A stretch of 64,000 nucleotides of DNA from Grimontia marina (lineage in GTDB: Bacteria > Pseudomonadota > Gammaproteobacteria > Enterobacterales > Vibrionaceae): positions 1-64,000 of the forward strand of contig NZ_FIZY01000002.1 of assembly GCF_900060185.1 (NCBI RefSeq), in the 5' to 3' direction. A program made the position numbers and the translations under genes. Shown piece after piece: positions 37,175 to 46,529 of the stretch. How positions within the stretch are numbered: the first letter of the stretch is position 1; each line of letters begins with the position of its first letter. The notes beneath the pieces were generated by a model. That model had not been told where the DNA came from and made no database searches. It worked only from the letters and a program-made list of their open reading frames with translations.

Positions 37175-39241
37175 ATGGCTACGGAAAGCGGTCTCCAATT
37201 TACTCTCACCGTCGAAGGCTTGCCCGATGACACCTTTGCTGTGCTTGAATTCTCGGGAGAGTCAGCGCTCTCTACACCCTATTTATATAAGGTCAAGCTA
37301 GCCAGCCGTCAGGATACCGTCTCCAAAGAGTCAGTCGTTGACCGCAATGTCACCCTGATGCTCTGGCGTGATGGGGAGCTGGTCCAGCTTATTCATGGCA
37401 TTGCCCGCCGCTTCACTCGGGGAGATACCGGTTTTAGCCATACGTTCTACGGGTTAGAAATCGTCCCGGCTTTGTCGCGGTTATCCCTTCGTCAAAACAG
37501 CCGCATTTTTCAGCAACAATCCGCGCCCGAAATCATCAGTATCCTGCTTCAGGAAATGGGCATTGATGACTATGCCTTTTCATTGTCTGCCACGCCTGAA
37601 GTGCGTGAATACTGTGTTCAGTACCGTGAGACGGATTTAGCGTTTCTCCAGCGTCTTGCCGCGGAAGAAGGCATTTTCTATTGTTTTTTGTACGCCAAAG
37701 GCAAGCATACGGTGTTGTTCTCCGACGACACCCAGACCTTGCCTTCATCGGGGCAGGCTTTCCTCTACAACGCCAATGTGGGTGGTATCAGTGACCAGCC
37801 CTTTGTGAAAGGCTGGCAGTATACGGCGCAAGCCCGCCCGTCTTCCGTCACGCTCAAAGATTACAGTTTCAAAAAGCCTACCTACAGTTTTCTACAAAAC
37901 AAGGCCGGCACAGAAATGAGTTTCCAGCGCGGTACGTACGAACATTATGACTACCCCGGCCGCTTTAAAAGTGACAGCTCGGGAAAGCCGTTCACCCAAT
38001 ACCGCTTAGAGCATTTACGCAGCGATGCACTGACTGCCACGGCATCAAGTAACATCATGCAGGTCGATGCCGGTCAGGTCTTTGAGCTGGAAGAACACCC
38101 TGATGGCGCCAATAACCGTGACTGGGTTGTAGTCAGCATGAAGTGTGAGGGCACGCAACCGCAGGCACTGGAAGAGCATGGCGGTGAAGGCATGACCACC
38201 TTCCACAATACCTTTTCGGTGATCCCCGGCCATCGCCCCTGGCGACCCAAACCACAGCCAAGACCTTGTGTTCATGGTCCTCAAGTTGCCATTGTCACCG
38301 GCCCTGAAGGAGAAGAGATTTTCTGTGATGAACACGGACGCGTTAAAGTCCAGTTTCCGTGGGACCGCTACGGCAACAGTGATGAAAACTCCAGCTGCTG
38401 GGTTCGTGTCTCACAAAGCTGGGCGGGGGCGCAATACGGCATGATGGCGATCCCACGTATCGGCCATGAAGTGATTGTGTCTTTCCTTGAAGGCGATCCT
38501 GACCAACCGATCATCACCGGCCGCACCTATCACGCGACCAATGTGCCACCCTACCCGTTGCCTGCCAACAAAACCCGCACCGTGCTCAGAACGGAAACCC
38601 ATCAGGGTGAAGGCTTCAATGAACTGCGCTTTGAAGATCAGGCGGGACAGGAAGAAATCTATGTGCATGCCCAGAAGGACATGAACCTGCTGGTGGAAAA
38701 CGATCGCAAAGACAACATCAAGCATGATCTCCATGTCGATGTTGAAAACGAGCGTTTTTCTCATATCAAAGTGGATGACCATCTGACCGTCGACGGACAA
38801 AGCAAGACGCATGTCAAAGGCGACAAAACCGTGGTCACCGACCAGTCTTTCCACATTAAGGCCGGCACCGCGGTGCTGAGTGAAGCTGGCGTAGAAATCC
38901 ACCATAAAGCCGGTCAGAAAGTAGTCATGGAAGCCGGCACGGAAATCACCCTGAAAGTAGGCGGTAACTTCGTCAAAATCGACCCTGCTGGCGTGCATAT
39001 TGTCGGCACTGCCGTAAACCTGAACTCGGGCGGCGCTGCCGGATCAGGCTCTGGGTTTGGTGGGGCGATGCCGGTTATGCCGAATGGGGTGACTGCGCCG
39101 AAAGCGCCTGAGGAAATACAGCCAAATTTTGCCACTGCGCTGCTTTATGCCGCAGAAGCTCATGTACCTATTTTGCCACTTTGTGGCCAACAAAGTGATG
39201 GCACCTGCACACTGGGGAATGATTGTCGATGCAAACCGTAA
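37175..39241 (+). CDS. vgrG: T6SS spike protein VgrG (TssI)
   Basis: This 688-residue VgrG has the gp27-like N-terminal part (LEFSGESALSTPYLYKV, YCVQYRETDLAFLQRLAAEEGIFY) and the OB-fold region (GRVKVQFPWDRYG, SWAGAQYGMMAIPRIGHEVIV). A gp5-like beta-prism then extends to about residue 640. The C-terminal extension is short and Cys-containing, with no toxin domain, so cargo must be delivered through the DUF4123 adaptor encoded next. I chose the ATG at 37175 (MATES) over the upstream TTG; GGGAAG lies just before it. The end overlaps the adaptor start by 13 bases. Confidence 0.96.
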   Translation: MATESGLQFTLTVEGLPDDTFAVLEFSGESALSTPYLYKVKLASRQDTVSKESVVDRNVTLMLWRDGELVQLIHGIARRFTRGDTGFSHTFYGLEIVPALSRLSLRQNSRIFQQQSAPEIISILLQEMGIDDYAFSLSATPEVREYCVQYRETDLAFLQRLAAEEGIFYCFLYAKGKHTVLFSDDTQTLPSSGQAFLYNANVGGISDQPFVKGWQYTAQARPSSVTLKDYSFKKPTYSFLQNKAGTEMSFQRGTYEHYDYPGRFKSDSSGKPFTQYRLEHLRSDALTATASSNIMQVDAGQVFELEEHPDGANNRDWVVVSMKCEGTQPQALEEHGGEGMTTFHNTFSVIPGHRPWRPKPQPRPCVHGPQVAIVTGPEGEEIFCDEHGRVKVQFPWDRYGNSDENSSCWVRVSQSWAGAQYGMMAIPRIGHEVIVSFLEGDPDQPIITGRTYHATNVPPYPLPANKTRTVLRTETHQGEGFNELRFEDQAGQEEIYVHAQKDMNLLVENDRKDNIKHDLHVDVENERFSHIKVDDHLTVDGQSKTHVKGDKTVVTDQSFHIKAGTAVLSEAGVEIHHKAGQKVVMEAGTEITLKVGGNFVKIDPAGVHIVGTAVNLNSGGAAGSGSGFGGAMPVMPNGVTAPKAPEEIQPNFATALLYAAEAHVPILPLCGQQSDGTCTLGNDCRCKP

Positions 39242-40038
39242 CCTCAGGAGACTTGGTTGAGGAAACAAGCAAAACGTCCCGCTTGGTATTGTTGTTGGAC
39301 ACGCCCTGTTTTGACGAGAACGAGTGTTACCAACTGTTAGAAAGTACAACCAATTATCCACTGTTCAAGGGTACACCCTTTGCGTCGATGCTCCATGTGT
39401 CACCTCATCTCATCGAATTGGGCGAAGAACATCAAGCTCTGCTTGAAGCCTGTCTGGAAAAACGTTCGGGTTGCATTGTTGTCAGTGATGAACCACTGAA
39501 AGACATGCAACAAGCACTTGCAAAGCAGCTGGTGGTGAAAAGTGCTGTCCATGGTGTCAGTTATCTGCGGTTTTATACCCCAATGGTCACCCGTGCCATG
39601 ATTGACGATAGTATCAACCCTGATCCAACCTGGCCCATCGGGGAGGGAGTCTACCTTCCTGATCTAAAAGGAAAGAAATGGCAACCCATTGATTTATCAA
39701 ACGTCCGCTCAAGCATCACCGAACAAACTACGACGTTAGTGGAGGAGCAAATTCAAATATTTCGAATGGCATACTCTTTAGGCGAAACGCCGGAATGTCA
39801 GGCCCTAACAGACGGTGAGCTACATCGCTTAGCCACTGCTATCGTCTATTTTCAGCAGTTACCTGATTTCTCGTTCAAAGCACTGGTGACGTGGCAAGCT
39901 TATTTGATGGACCATTATCATGGTTTTGCTGATATTTGTTGGCACTCCTTTTTTAGAACAACCAAAAATATCCCCGAGGCAATGGAAGCTGCCAAGCAAG
40001 TTGTCATAAATAAAAACACGCCAGCGTTGGGAGAATAA
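39229..40038 (+). CDS. DUF4123 T6SS adaptor/chaperone
   Basis: This protein of about 269 residues belongs to the DUF4123 family (Tap/TEC), which loads specific effectors onto VgrG. Signatures are RLVLLLDTPCFDE, LIELGEEH, a GCIVVSDEP stretch and VSYLRFYTPMVTRAM. The ATG at 39229 lies inside the end of vgrG; the effector candidate begins 3 bases after its stop. The order vgrG, adaptor, effector marks the next gene as cargo. Confidence 0.9.
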   Translation: MQTVTSGDLVEETSKTSRLVLLLDTPCFDENECYQLLESTTNYPLFKGTPFASMLHVSPHLIELGEEHQALLEACLEKRSGCIVVSDEPLKDMQQALAKQLVVKSAVHGVSYLRFYTPMVTRAMIDDSINPDPTWPIGEGVYLPDLKGKKWQPIDLSNVRSSITEQTTTLVEEQIQIFRMAYSLGETPECQALTDGELHRLATAIVYFQQLPDFSFKALVTWQAYLMDHYHGFADICWHSFFRTTKNIPEAMEAAKQVVINKNTPALGE

Positions 40039-40041
40039 TAA

Positions 40042-43000
40042 ATGGACAAGCCCACGGTCATCGAACTGCCTGAGTCGCCCTCTATCCCTACAAGGGGAGC
40101 GTGCCCCATTGCGCCGCTTCCGCCGAAAGTGTGCGAGCCCGATAAAACGCCGGTTCAATACCACGACATTATCTACATCGTGAACAGCCACACATTCTAT
40201 TTGCTGACCGAAGAAGCGAGCAGCTACATTCAAACCGCAGAAGATAAACTGGCAGGCGTGAAAGGAAGCGATCACAAGGCAAAAGCGCTTTCAGGGATTT
40301 CTCAAGGGTTTACCATCGCCGCGATTCCCGAGTTTCTCTCTAAGCAAGATAAAGCGCGCTACGACGAGATCCTCTCCTTGCTGGAGCAACCATTGCCTAG
40401 AGGAAGGGCAGAGTTGCTTACTGAATCCCGTAAACGTCACGGGTATTACATCGAGCAAAGAGCTTTAGAAGACAAAGCCATCGATATCGCCACCGACAAG
40501 AAGCATGGCTACACCTACAACAAAGGGCAGTTGTTTACACCGAGAGAAAGCAAAATTCAGTCTCTGCTAAAAGCCTATGACGCTGCTAAGAAAGCTTTTG
40601 CAAAAAACAAAGATATACCGCCAGATGACCAAGTAGCCGCGCTTAAAAAAGCACTGGAAGCGCACAAAGCATTCATCACCCAGTACGCACCCCATATGCT
40701 CTGGCCGGACCCCATGAACTACATCGAGGCCGAAAAACAACTGGCTGAAAAAAGTAGTTCGCTGCACAGGCTTTCAAATTGCATCACCGACCTTCAAGCC
40801 TTAGGCGTGGCCGTCCCCGAGTGCGCATTATCACTGAGTGGTGGAGACGGCATGGCCCTGTTAGCGCAATACTTTGCCCTGAGAAAGGAAGAAGAAACGC
40901 TGGAAGATGCATTACGCCAGCGTCTGAAAACCTTGGCAAAAGCAGCGGATTACCGGAACATCCCCCCCTCGTCCATCTTGAAAGACGAATATGAAAAACT
41001 GAAAGTTCTGCAAAAAGAGGCCAACCGTCTTTATAACCTGGCGCATCAGTTGGCGTCACAGCATCAGCTCTTACTTGTCTGGGATGTGACCGATTACAAA
41101 GAAAAGCCTGTACAACAACTGGTGAAAGATGACTTTCCCCTGCGCGAGTTTCTACTCGGCGCGCCAAAACCGGGGGCAGAGACAGCGCCCTCCGCACAGC
41201 TTCGCTACATGAGCTTGGCCGATATCCCACACCAGAGCGAGGCCGGTCAGCCAGTGAATGTCAGCTTCACCTCCCGACAAGACAGCGACAGCGCTTTTCA
41301 GCGCATTCTCAACCAAGGGCTGGCTACTCCGCTTAAGATTGAAAGTAAGTGGTTTGACGAGCATGGCCTGTTTCACCCTGATGCCTTCCATGCCGCCCTT
41401 GCAAAGCAAAACATCGAAGTCGCGAGCCTTCAGGCAGATCCCAGTGTATGGAATGATGCCGTGAGAGGCGTGGTGTATCGAGACTTTATCAAAAAACGGC
41501 TAGACCCTTTTGATAGCAGTTATCAGGCGCAATACTTCAGGTTCAGTACTCAACAGGGCAAAGGTGAAATTGGCCGGGTCTCGAATTATACCTATGAGAA
41601 AATAATCGATTACACCGGTACAACCAAGACAGGTGAACAATCTGATGAATCACTCAAAAGTGTCCACAAGGTTGAAGCCAAATACACACTGGCGGCTGCA
41701 CGGGGAGAGCTGAACCTGATAGGTGCCGCTACCGGGAAGCCTTATCTCTCCTTCCCGGAAGAGTCAGAAATAAAACAGAATAAAGAGCTCGTGCTGACAC
41801 TGGAAGCGCACGACAAAAGCGCAGGTAAAACCTTTTCTTTTCCCTTTAAACCCGGCTTACTACGAACGCGGCTTTACCTCAAGGCTTACGGATTTGCAGG
41901 TGCAAGCTTGGCCAGCGAGCAAAACATATCGTTGACCCCGGAAGGGCTAAGACCTTTCACTACCTTAAAAGACAAAGAGGTCAAACTCAGCTTAGAAGCC
42001 AATGTCGGGGTAGAAATGGCCTGTTATCTGGATTGGTTTTTGCCAAGCAGTGTCGATGACGGTATCGGCGTGCCGGATTTCATTGTGCCCAAAGATGTAA
42101 AAATGCTGACCACCCTCAAGGGCAGTCTCGGGGCCGAGGTGGGTGCTGAGGTCAGCCACTTGGTGCCGCTCTCCCTGCGCTATGTGAAAGAAAAGCTTTA
42201 TCTGCGCTTTCAGGTGGGCCATGCAGCCAAACTGGTGATAGACGGGGAAATCATGCCAGAGGCAATAGGCGCATGGGTGTGGCAATTCCAGCGTATATTG
42301 CGTCAGGCTAACTACCACCCCGTGAACATTGCGGATGATGAAACTTTTCAGGCACTCTCCACCTTCAGCCGCGCCTGTTTGCTTTCTCAAATGCAGGTGG
42401 GTTTGTTCCTGGCCAAAGGCAAAGACAGCTGGGACAAAATCATGACGATATTCCAAAGCAGCCCCGCGCCTATCGTGGCCCATGTCTTCACCATTGGCAA
42501 TGAAGACGCAATGAAACCCTGGATACAGATGATGGTGCCGGAAGGGCTCGCCCCTTTGATTGAGACGCTGCTGACAGAGCCAGAGGCGTTTGGCATAAAT
42601 GAAAATATTGACGGGCAAGAGATAACGAAATTCGAAAAGGATGACGTTCTCGCCATGCAACAAATTGCGCTGATGAAAATTTTTATGTGGCTGCATGACA
42701 TCTGGGCAAGATACCCAACACAACGCCAGCCGGTATTGCGGCAAGTGGAAGAGGCGCTAAGCCGCATGCAGGGCAACCATGAACTGAAAGCGCAGCGGGA
42801 GCTTGATTTTATGGTTAATTGTGACCGAGTGGAAGCGATGCTAAATCAGCGCGTTATGATTACTGGCGAGGGCAAAGAGGGCTTAGCAAGAGAATATAGA
42901 AGACTCACTTTTGGATATAGCCCCTATCATTTTCGCGATTTGACTATCGCCCAATACGAAAGCATTAAACTGCGTGAAGGTGAACTCCGAAATGAAGTAT

Positions 43001-43044
43001 TTGCCGACCTGCAACGACAATTTGATGGCAAAATACGCATTTAG
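40042..43044 (+). CDS. Candidate T6SS effector, unknown toxic domain
   Basis: This 1000-residue protein is encoded directly after the DUF4123 adaptor, so it is most likely the cargo. It has no signal peptide. Residues about 10-35 form a Pro/Cys-rich N-terminus. Residues about 150-400 are helical and Lys/Glu-rich, with a likely coiled coil near 250-345. Residues about 560-740 are rich in alternating hydrophobic residues with repeated glycines (LEANVGVEMACYLDW, LKGSLGAEVGAEVSHLV), a beta-sheet pattern I have seen in other VgrG-linked toxins. The last 250 residues are helical and show no catalytic motif I recognise. Membrane disruption or a new enzyme are both open. A Sel1-repeat periplasmic protein follows as likely immunity. 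Confidence 0.7.
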   Translation: MDKPTVIELPESPSIPTRGACPIAPLPPKVCEPDKTPVQYHDIIYIVNSHTFYLLTEEASSYIQTAEDKLAGVKGSDHKAKALSGISQGFTIAAIPEFLSKQDKARYDEILSLLEQPLPRGRAELLTESRKRHGYYIEQRALEDKAIDIATDKKHGYTYNKGQLFTPRESKIQSLLKAYDAAKKAFAKNKDIPPDDQVAALKKALEAHKAFITQYAPHMLWPDPMNYIEAEKQLAEKSSSLHRLSNCITDLQALGVAVPECALSLSGGDGMALLAQYFALRKEEETLEDALRQRLKTLAKAADYRNIPPSSILKDEYEKLKVLQKEANRLYNLAHQLASQHQLLLVWDVTDYKEKPVQQLVKDDFPLREFLLGAPKPGAETAPSAQLRYMSLADIPHQSEAGQPVNVSFTSRQDSDSAFQRILNQGLATPLKIESKWFDEHGLFHPDAFHAALAKQNIEVASLQADPSVWNDAVRGVVYRDFIKKRLDPFDSSYQAQYFRFSTQQGKGEIGRVSNYTYEKIIDYTGTTKTGEQSDESLKSVHKVEAKYTLAAARGELNLIGAATGKPYLSFPEESEIKQNKELVLTLEAHDKSAGKTFSFPFKPGLLRTRLYLKAYGFAGASLASEQNISLTPEGLRPFTTLKDKEVKLSLEANVGVEMACYLDWFLPSSVDDGIGVPDFIVPKDVKMLTTLKGSLGAEVGAEVSHLVPLSLRYVKEKLYLRFQVGHAAKLVIDGEIMPEAIGAWVWQFQRILRQANYHPVNIADDETFQALSTFSRACLLSQMQVGLFLAKGKDSWDKIMTIFQSSPAPIVAHVFTIGNEDAMKPWIQMMVPEGLAPLIETLLTEPEAFGINENIDGQEITKFEKDDVLAMQQIALMKIFMWLHDIWARYPTQRQPVLRQVEEALSRMQGNHELKAQRELDFMVNCDRVEAMLNQRVMITGEGKEGLAREYRRLTFGYSPYHFRDLTIAQYESIKLREGELRNEVFADLQRQFDGKIRI

Positions 43045-43081
43045 CCTTAACCATTGTCTGAAAAAGAGGACGCCATTTGCT

Positions 43082-44116
43082 ATGCCCGAGTTTGCTAAAC
43101 CTGTAATAAGAAATATTTGGGTACTCTTGATGCTGATGTTAACAGCGTTATCTCCAGCTAACGCCGAGACGCTCACCCCCGCCCAAGCCTATGAAAAAGG
43201 TAAAATTCTCCATTTCCAGGACAAATTTGAGGAAGCCGAGCCTTATTTGCTGCAAGCCGGGGAAAGTGGGTATTCGGCCGCGTACTATCTGATTGCAAAT
43301 GCGGGGCACTTAAATCGCTACCTAATGAGTGATAAAGAGTACAAATTTAAAAAACTCGCTGCAGAAAATGGTCACCTAATGGCAATGATTGGGTTAACAA
43401 TGCCTCGTAGCATTAGTCCGCAAAAAAAATATTGGCGAAACACCATTCAAAATATTCTTTCTCCGCACGCTGACAAGAATAACCCCCTTGCATTGCAGAT
43501 GCAGGGGTATGCAACCCCTATCGAAGAATACGACGAAATGAGCCTACTTAAGACAGCGGCTTATGCCGGATATCCAAAAGCCCAATGGAAGTTAGCACGT
43601 CGTTATGAAAGCGGCGAAAGCTGGTTTTTCCTTCCCGGTAGCCGAGAAAAAGAAGTCGCGAAGCTTTACGAGGCCGCTGCGCGTGGGGGGTATCACGAGG
43701 CCATTTGGTATAAAGGTGTGAGGGCAGTAAAAAGTGGAGACATCGAAGGTGGAATGGGCATATTGCAGACACTGATTGACAAAGGTGATGCTTCAAAGGT
43801 TTCAAGTTTGGGCTTCATGCTTTCAGAACTGCCAGACATTGATGATGCATGGAGCTATGACGACAAAATGCTCGGCTCGACCTATTTGAGAGCAACAGCC
43901 ACTGCAATGTCAGACTTTGATGACACTTTCGAGGTGTTTGACAAAGAAGCCGCCAAATTACTCACCGATGAAGAAAAAGTACAGGTCGACAAACTCGCAG
44001 AGGAATACCTCAGCAATCACACCGTCTATAAACAAGACGGTCTTGATGAATATGAGTATACGGTTGATAACCTTCACACTGCCCTTGAGCGCTGGGGCGG
44101 CAATGCGATTGAGTAG
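43082..44116 (+). CDS. Periplasmic Sel1-repeat protein, candidate immunity
   Basis: This protein of 344 residues has a signal peptide (IRNIWVLLMLMLTALSPANA) and Sel1-like helical repeats. Examples are GKILHFQDKFEEAEPYLLQAGESGYSAAYYL, LKTAAYAGYPKAQWKLARRYESG and VAKLYEAAARGGYHEAIW. Sel1-repeat proteins often serve as immunity proteins for periplasm-acting T6SS effectors. It follows the effector by 37 bases. The ATG at 43082 begins the signal peptide; an upstream in-frame start at 42974 would overlap the effector. Periplasmic location suggests that the effector acts on the cell envelope. Confidence 0.8.
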   Translation: MPEFAKPVIRNIWVLLMLMLTALSPANAETLTPAQAYEKGKILHFQDKFEEAEPYLLQAGESGYSAAYYLIANAGHLNRYLMSDKEYKFKKLAAENGHLMAMIGLTMPRSISPQKKYWRNTIQNILSPHADKNNPLALQMQGYATPIEEYDEMSLLKTAAYAGYPKAQWKLARRYESGESWFFLPGSREKEVAKLYEAAARGGYHEAIWYKGVRAVKSGDIEGGMGILQTLIDKGDASKVSSLGFMLSELPDIDDAWSYDDKMLGSTYLRATATAMSDFDDTFEVFDKEAAKLLTDEEKVQVDKLAEEYLSNHTVYKQDGLDEYEYTVDNLHTALERWGGNAIE

Positions 44117-44231
44117 CTATGGGTCAAGAGACCTGACAGAGCTCAAGCCCAAAGCGGGGATACCCGCAAATTTTTAATGCCGATATCATCAAGTGATTGC
44201 AATAGTTCAACAGTTATATTTCCCATCATAA

Positions 44232-44265
44232 TGTCAGTGACTCTCTAGCCACTGGCATTCTTTCT
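44232..44265 (+). terminator. Terminator of the T6SS module
   Basis: AATGTCAGTG and CACTGGCATT pair with one wobble and are followed by CTTTCTGCTT. Confidence 0.6.
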
Positions 44266-44344
44266 GCTTAAAGCAGTGTCATGAACCCCTTAACCTAAAT
44301 AAATCACTGATTGAATCCGGTCATTCGAACAGTAGAGGATTCGC

Positions 44345-45601
44345 TTATGCGAACTTGAAGTCGATACCCAATCGTTTCCAATGCTTCTTCAAAGCGTCTT
44401 TATGCTCAGTATCCATGGGGAGTTTTTGAAGCATTTCAGGCCAGTCTTTCCGAGCTAAGTTCATCACATCAATCAGGTGTGGCTTAATCGCAACCCATGG
44501 CACTCCTGCTTTCTTGGCCCAAAATTCAAAATGCTCCATGGTGATTTCAAACCAATTTCTGGTACCTACCATGTTCAACGCAAGGCTGTCATTTTCAATA
44601 TACGGAGAGGTGAATACCACGTCATAAAGGGGCGATAAGCGCGGAGAGTAAGCATCGCTATAAATCAACGTCCAGTTTTTAAGGTGTGCATCGCCGTTTC
44701 CTAGCAAGATGTTAATCAGTAGCCTTCTTGCCATCTGCTGAATGTCTTTCAATCGTTCAGAGCTGGATTGATAGAGCACGCTGCCTAGTTGCTCATAGTT
44801 AACCCTTTGATATTTATCCGATGGATAAAGGCCAAACACTTGAGCAAAATCTTCCGTATGTATTCGCCCCTTCTCGTTACGGTCGAACCGCTTTATGCCA
44901 TAGGCATGTTGCTCATCCGGCAGTTTAATACTAGGCAGCCCCTCAAGTTCATTCAGTTTGATTAGCCGAATTTCCGGAATATCTGCCCCCGCCGCTTCAG
45001 CTAACCTCATGCAGGTATATTCATTGACAGGAACACCTTTGTGGACAGTAGAAGGGGTTTTTATAATCCACATATCATCAGAAATTTCCTGATCGATATG
45101 GTATCGGCCATCTAGGTGTGATGAGGAAAACTTCATCTGAACGCCAGCTAATGAAAACTTGGTATCCGCGTGTTTCACATTGATTTGCTGCGGCTCTGTC
45201 GATAATCGCTGCTCCAGTGCCCAGGCAGGTAAACCTCCTGCTTTTATTGGCTTAGCGATGATTGCGCCTGGCAAGTTAGCGCCTAAATAAGCAAGGATTG
45301 AGAATTCATTGTTTACGTGGCATTGGAGCGCTTTGGCTGTCAGTTCTCTCAATGCTCCTTCTGGCAGCAGGTTGGACAATACAGGTGGGATTTTGTCGGT
45401 CCGGATCTGAGGCTTACTTAAATAACCAGGATCGCGCAGTTGCCTCAAGGTAAAAACAGGTCGTTTATCCGCTGGCATCGAGGCAAATTCAGGATTGAAG
45501 GTCAGTATATTTTTCCCACCGGCATAATGCGTAATCACAGCCACATCGATACCGTGTAGTTGAATGTTTAAACCTTCAACTTTTTCGGTTTGCCTGCTCA
45601 T
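44345..45601 (-). CDS. HipA-family kinase (second locus)
   Basis: This 418-residue HipA-domain protein has the N-terminal couple-HipA region (RPVFTLRQLRDPGYLSKP, PPVLSNLLPEGALREL), the loop SLAGVQMKFS, the catalytic GNGDAHLKNW and the metal-binding LSPLYDVVF. It is expected to act as a serine/threonine kinase toxin. The substrate may differ from that of E. coli HipA, because its phosphate-loop sequence diverges from AGAQEKT. The ATG at 45601 overlaps the antitoxin stop (ATGA), so translation is coupled. Confidence 0.9.
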   Translation of the reverse strand: MSRQTEKVEGLNIQLHGIDVAVITHYAGGKNILTFNPEFASMPADKRPVFTLRQLRDPGYLSKPQIRTDKIPPVLSNLLPEGALRELTAKALQCHVNNEFSILAYLGANLPGAIIAKPIKAGGLPAWALEQRLSTEPQQINVKHADTKFSLAGVQMKFSSSHLDGRYHIDQEISDDMWIIKTPSTVHKGVPVNEYTCMRLAEAAGADIPEIRLIKLNELEGLPSIKLPDEQHAYGIKRFDRNEKGRIHTEDFAQVFGLYPSDKYQRVNYEQLGSVLYQSSSERLKDIQQMARRLLINILLGNGDAHLKNWTLIYSDAYSPRLSPLYDVVFTSPYIENDSLALNMVGTRNWFEITMEHFEFWAKKAGVPWVAIKPHLIDVMNLARKDWPEMLQKLPMDTEHKDALKKHWKRLGIDFKFA

Positions 45602-45927
45602 GATCCATTCCCTGAACCAAACCAAAAATTCAGGTCATCTGAGTCATCCGCTAGCTCATTTTTGCCTTTACCAAGTGCGCTTTGACTATCTGCTGCCGTT
45701 TCGACTGAGGTAGATGCTGCTTTTCTTCCCTTAGGCACTATCGAGAGTTCCAAATCCAACCCTTCCAGCACTCTGAGTAAGGTCGAAAGTTTCACGTCAT
45801 TGCCGGCTTCAATGCGTTGATACTGTTGCTGCTTCATGCCAATTCGCATGTACATATCTTTTTGCTCGATACCCAGCTTTTTACGTTGCTCAATGAGCAA
45901 CGCTGCAATTTCATTAATATTCTTCAC
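45598..45927 (-). CDS. HipB-like XRE antitoxin (second locus)
   Basis: This protein of about 109 residues has a helix-turn-helix domain (RKKLGIEQKDMYMRIGMKQQQYQRIEAG, then LLRVLEGLDLELSIV) and a long disordered acidic tail ending in FWFGSGNGS. A GTG at 45927 with GAGG upstream is the likely start; TTG at 45939 is the alternative. Four identical-spacing palindromes directly upstream are presumably its operators. Its stop overlaps the start of the kinase. Confidence 0.85.
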   Translation of the reverse strand: MKNINEIAALLIEQRKKLGIEQKDMYMRIGMKQQQYQRIEAGNDVKLSTLLRVLEGLDLELSIVPKGRKAASTSVETAADSQSALGKGKNELADDSDDLNFWFGSGNGS

Positions 45928-45940
45928 CACACACCTCAAA

Positions 45941-46044
45941 CAACTCTATCGTTGTACCAGCTGTAATAAACAACACATTAGTTGTAAAATGCTCAGATAA
46001 CAACTTTAATGTTGTACATCATGTTACGAACAACTTAGAAGTTG
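45941..46044 (-). promoter_or_regulatory. Four phased CAAC-N6-GTTG operators
   Basis: Four palindromes CAAC-N6-GTTG, mostly within AACAAC-N6-GTTGT, start at 45941, 45971, 46001 and 46031, exactly 30 bases apart. The six central bases differ in every copy while both arms are invariant, which is the pattern of protein-binding sites. They precede the HipB-like gene. Confidence 0.9.
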
Positions 46045-46260
46045 TGGCTACCAGCCTCTCTCGAGTTTCATGAAAAGCGTCCCTGCTGTCGACCAAAATG
46101 ACATTATCAATACTCCGGGTAGCGCGGATTGGCGGGTAGCCATGAATACCGTAAAGCACCACATCACGGGCGGTGGTTCCGACAATGAAATAAGGTACGC
46201 CAAGCCCGTTGATGATCCGCACCAGGCCATAAAGCGCATGCTCAAACTGCGGGTTAAGGG
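46045..46260 (-). pseudogene. Nucleotidyltransferase (AbiEii-like) fragment
   Basis: The minus-strand frame reads NPQFEHALYGLVRIINGLGV, then YFIVGTTARDVVLYG and RATRSIDNVI. This is the N-terminal nucleotidyltransferase motif (FVVG-TARD...RATRDID) typical of AbiEii/AbiGii-type toxins. The DID acidic motif has become SIDN, and the gene is cut off after some 20 more residues. Confidence 0.65.
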
Positions 46261-46419
46261 AGTGAGTGAATGTATAGGTATGGGTTATTTAAGATCTCTG
46301 CACAAACCAAAACCCGGAGGCAGCAGCACTGGGAGCTGGAAAGAGGCAACCCCGTGAAAGTCTTCAAAGGGCCCGGTTTTACGCCCTCTTAATTCGGAAA
46401 TACAAAGGATTATCTTCAT

Positions 46420-46465
46420 TATCCCTTACCGGGGATAAATCTTCATTTATACCCACTAGGGGATA
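46420..46465 (+). promoter_or_regulatory. Two orphan HipB-type operators
   Basis: TATCC-N8-GGATA occurs exactly at 46420-46437 and with one change (TATAC) at 46448-46465. The start-to-start distance is 28 bases, as in front of hipBA at 27.4 kb. No HipB of that type is encoded next to them. Confidence 0.8.
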
Positions 46466-46516
46466 AGAGCTGATGTTGGTCGCTCAAACATCACCCAAAT
46501 CGCTCGATTTAATGAA
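46441..46516 (+). repeat. Direct repeat, left copy, flanking HipA-HTH cassette
   Basis: About 75 bases (TATACCCACT-GG, CGCT-AAA-ATCACCCA, ATCGC-CGATTTAAT-AAAT) recur at 48609-48684 in the same orientation with roughly 70% identity by eye. Confidence 0.75.
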
Positions 46517-46529
46517 ATCACTGATTAAA

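Noticed and set aside
45941-46044. CRISPR-like array of CAAC-N6-GTTG units
   Set aside because: Short palindromic arms with variable cores directly before an HTH gene fit operators, not repeats and spacers.
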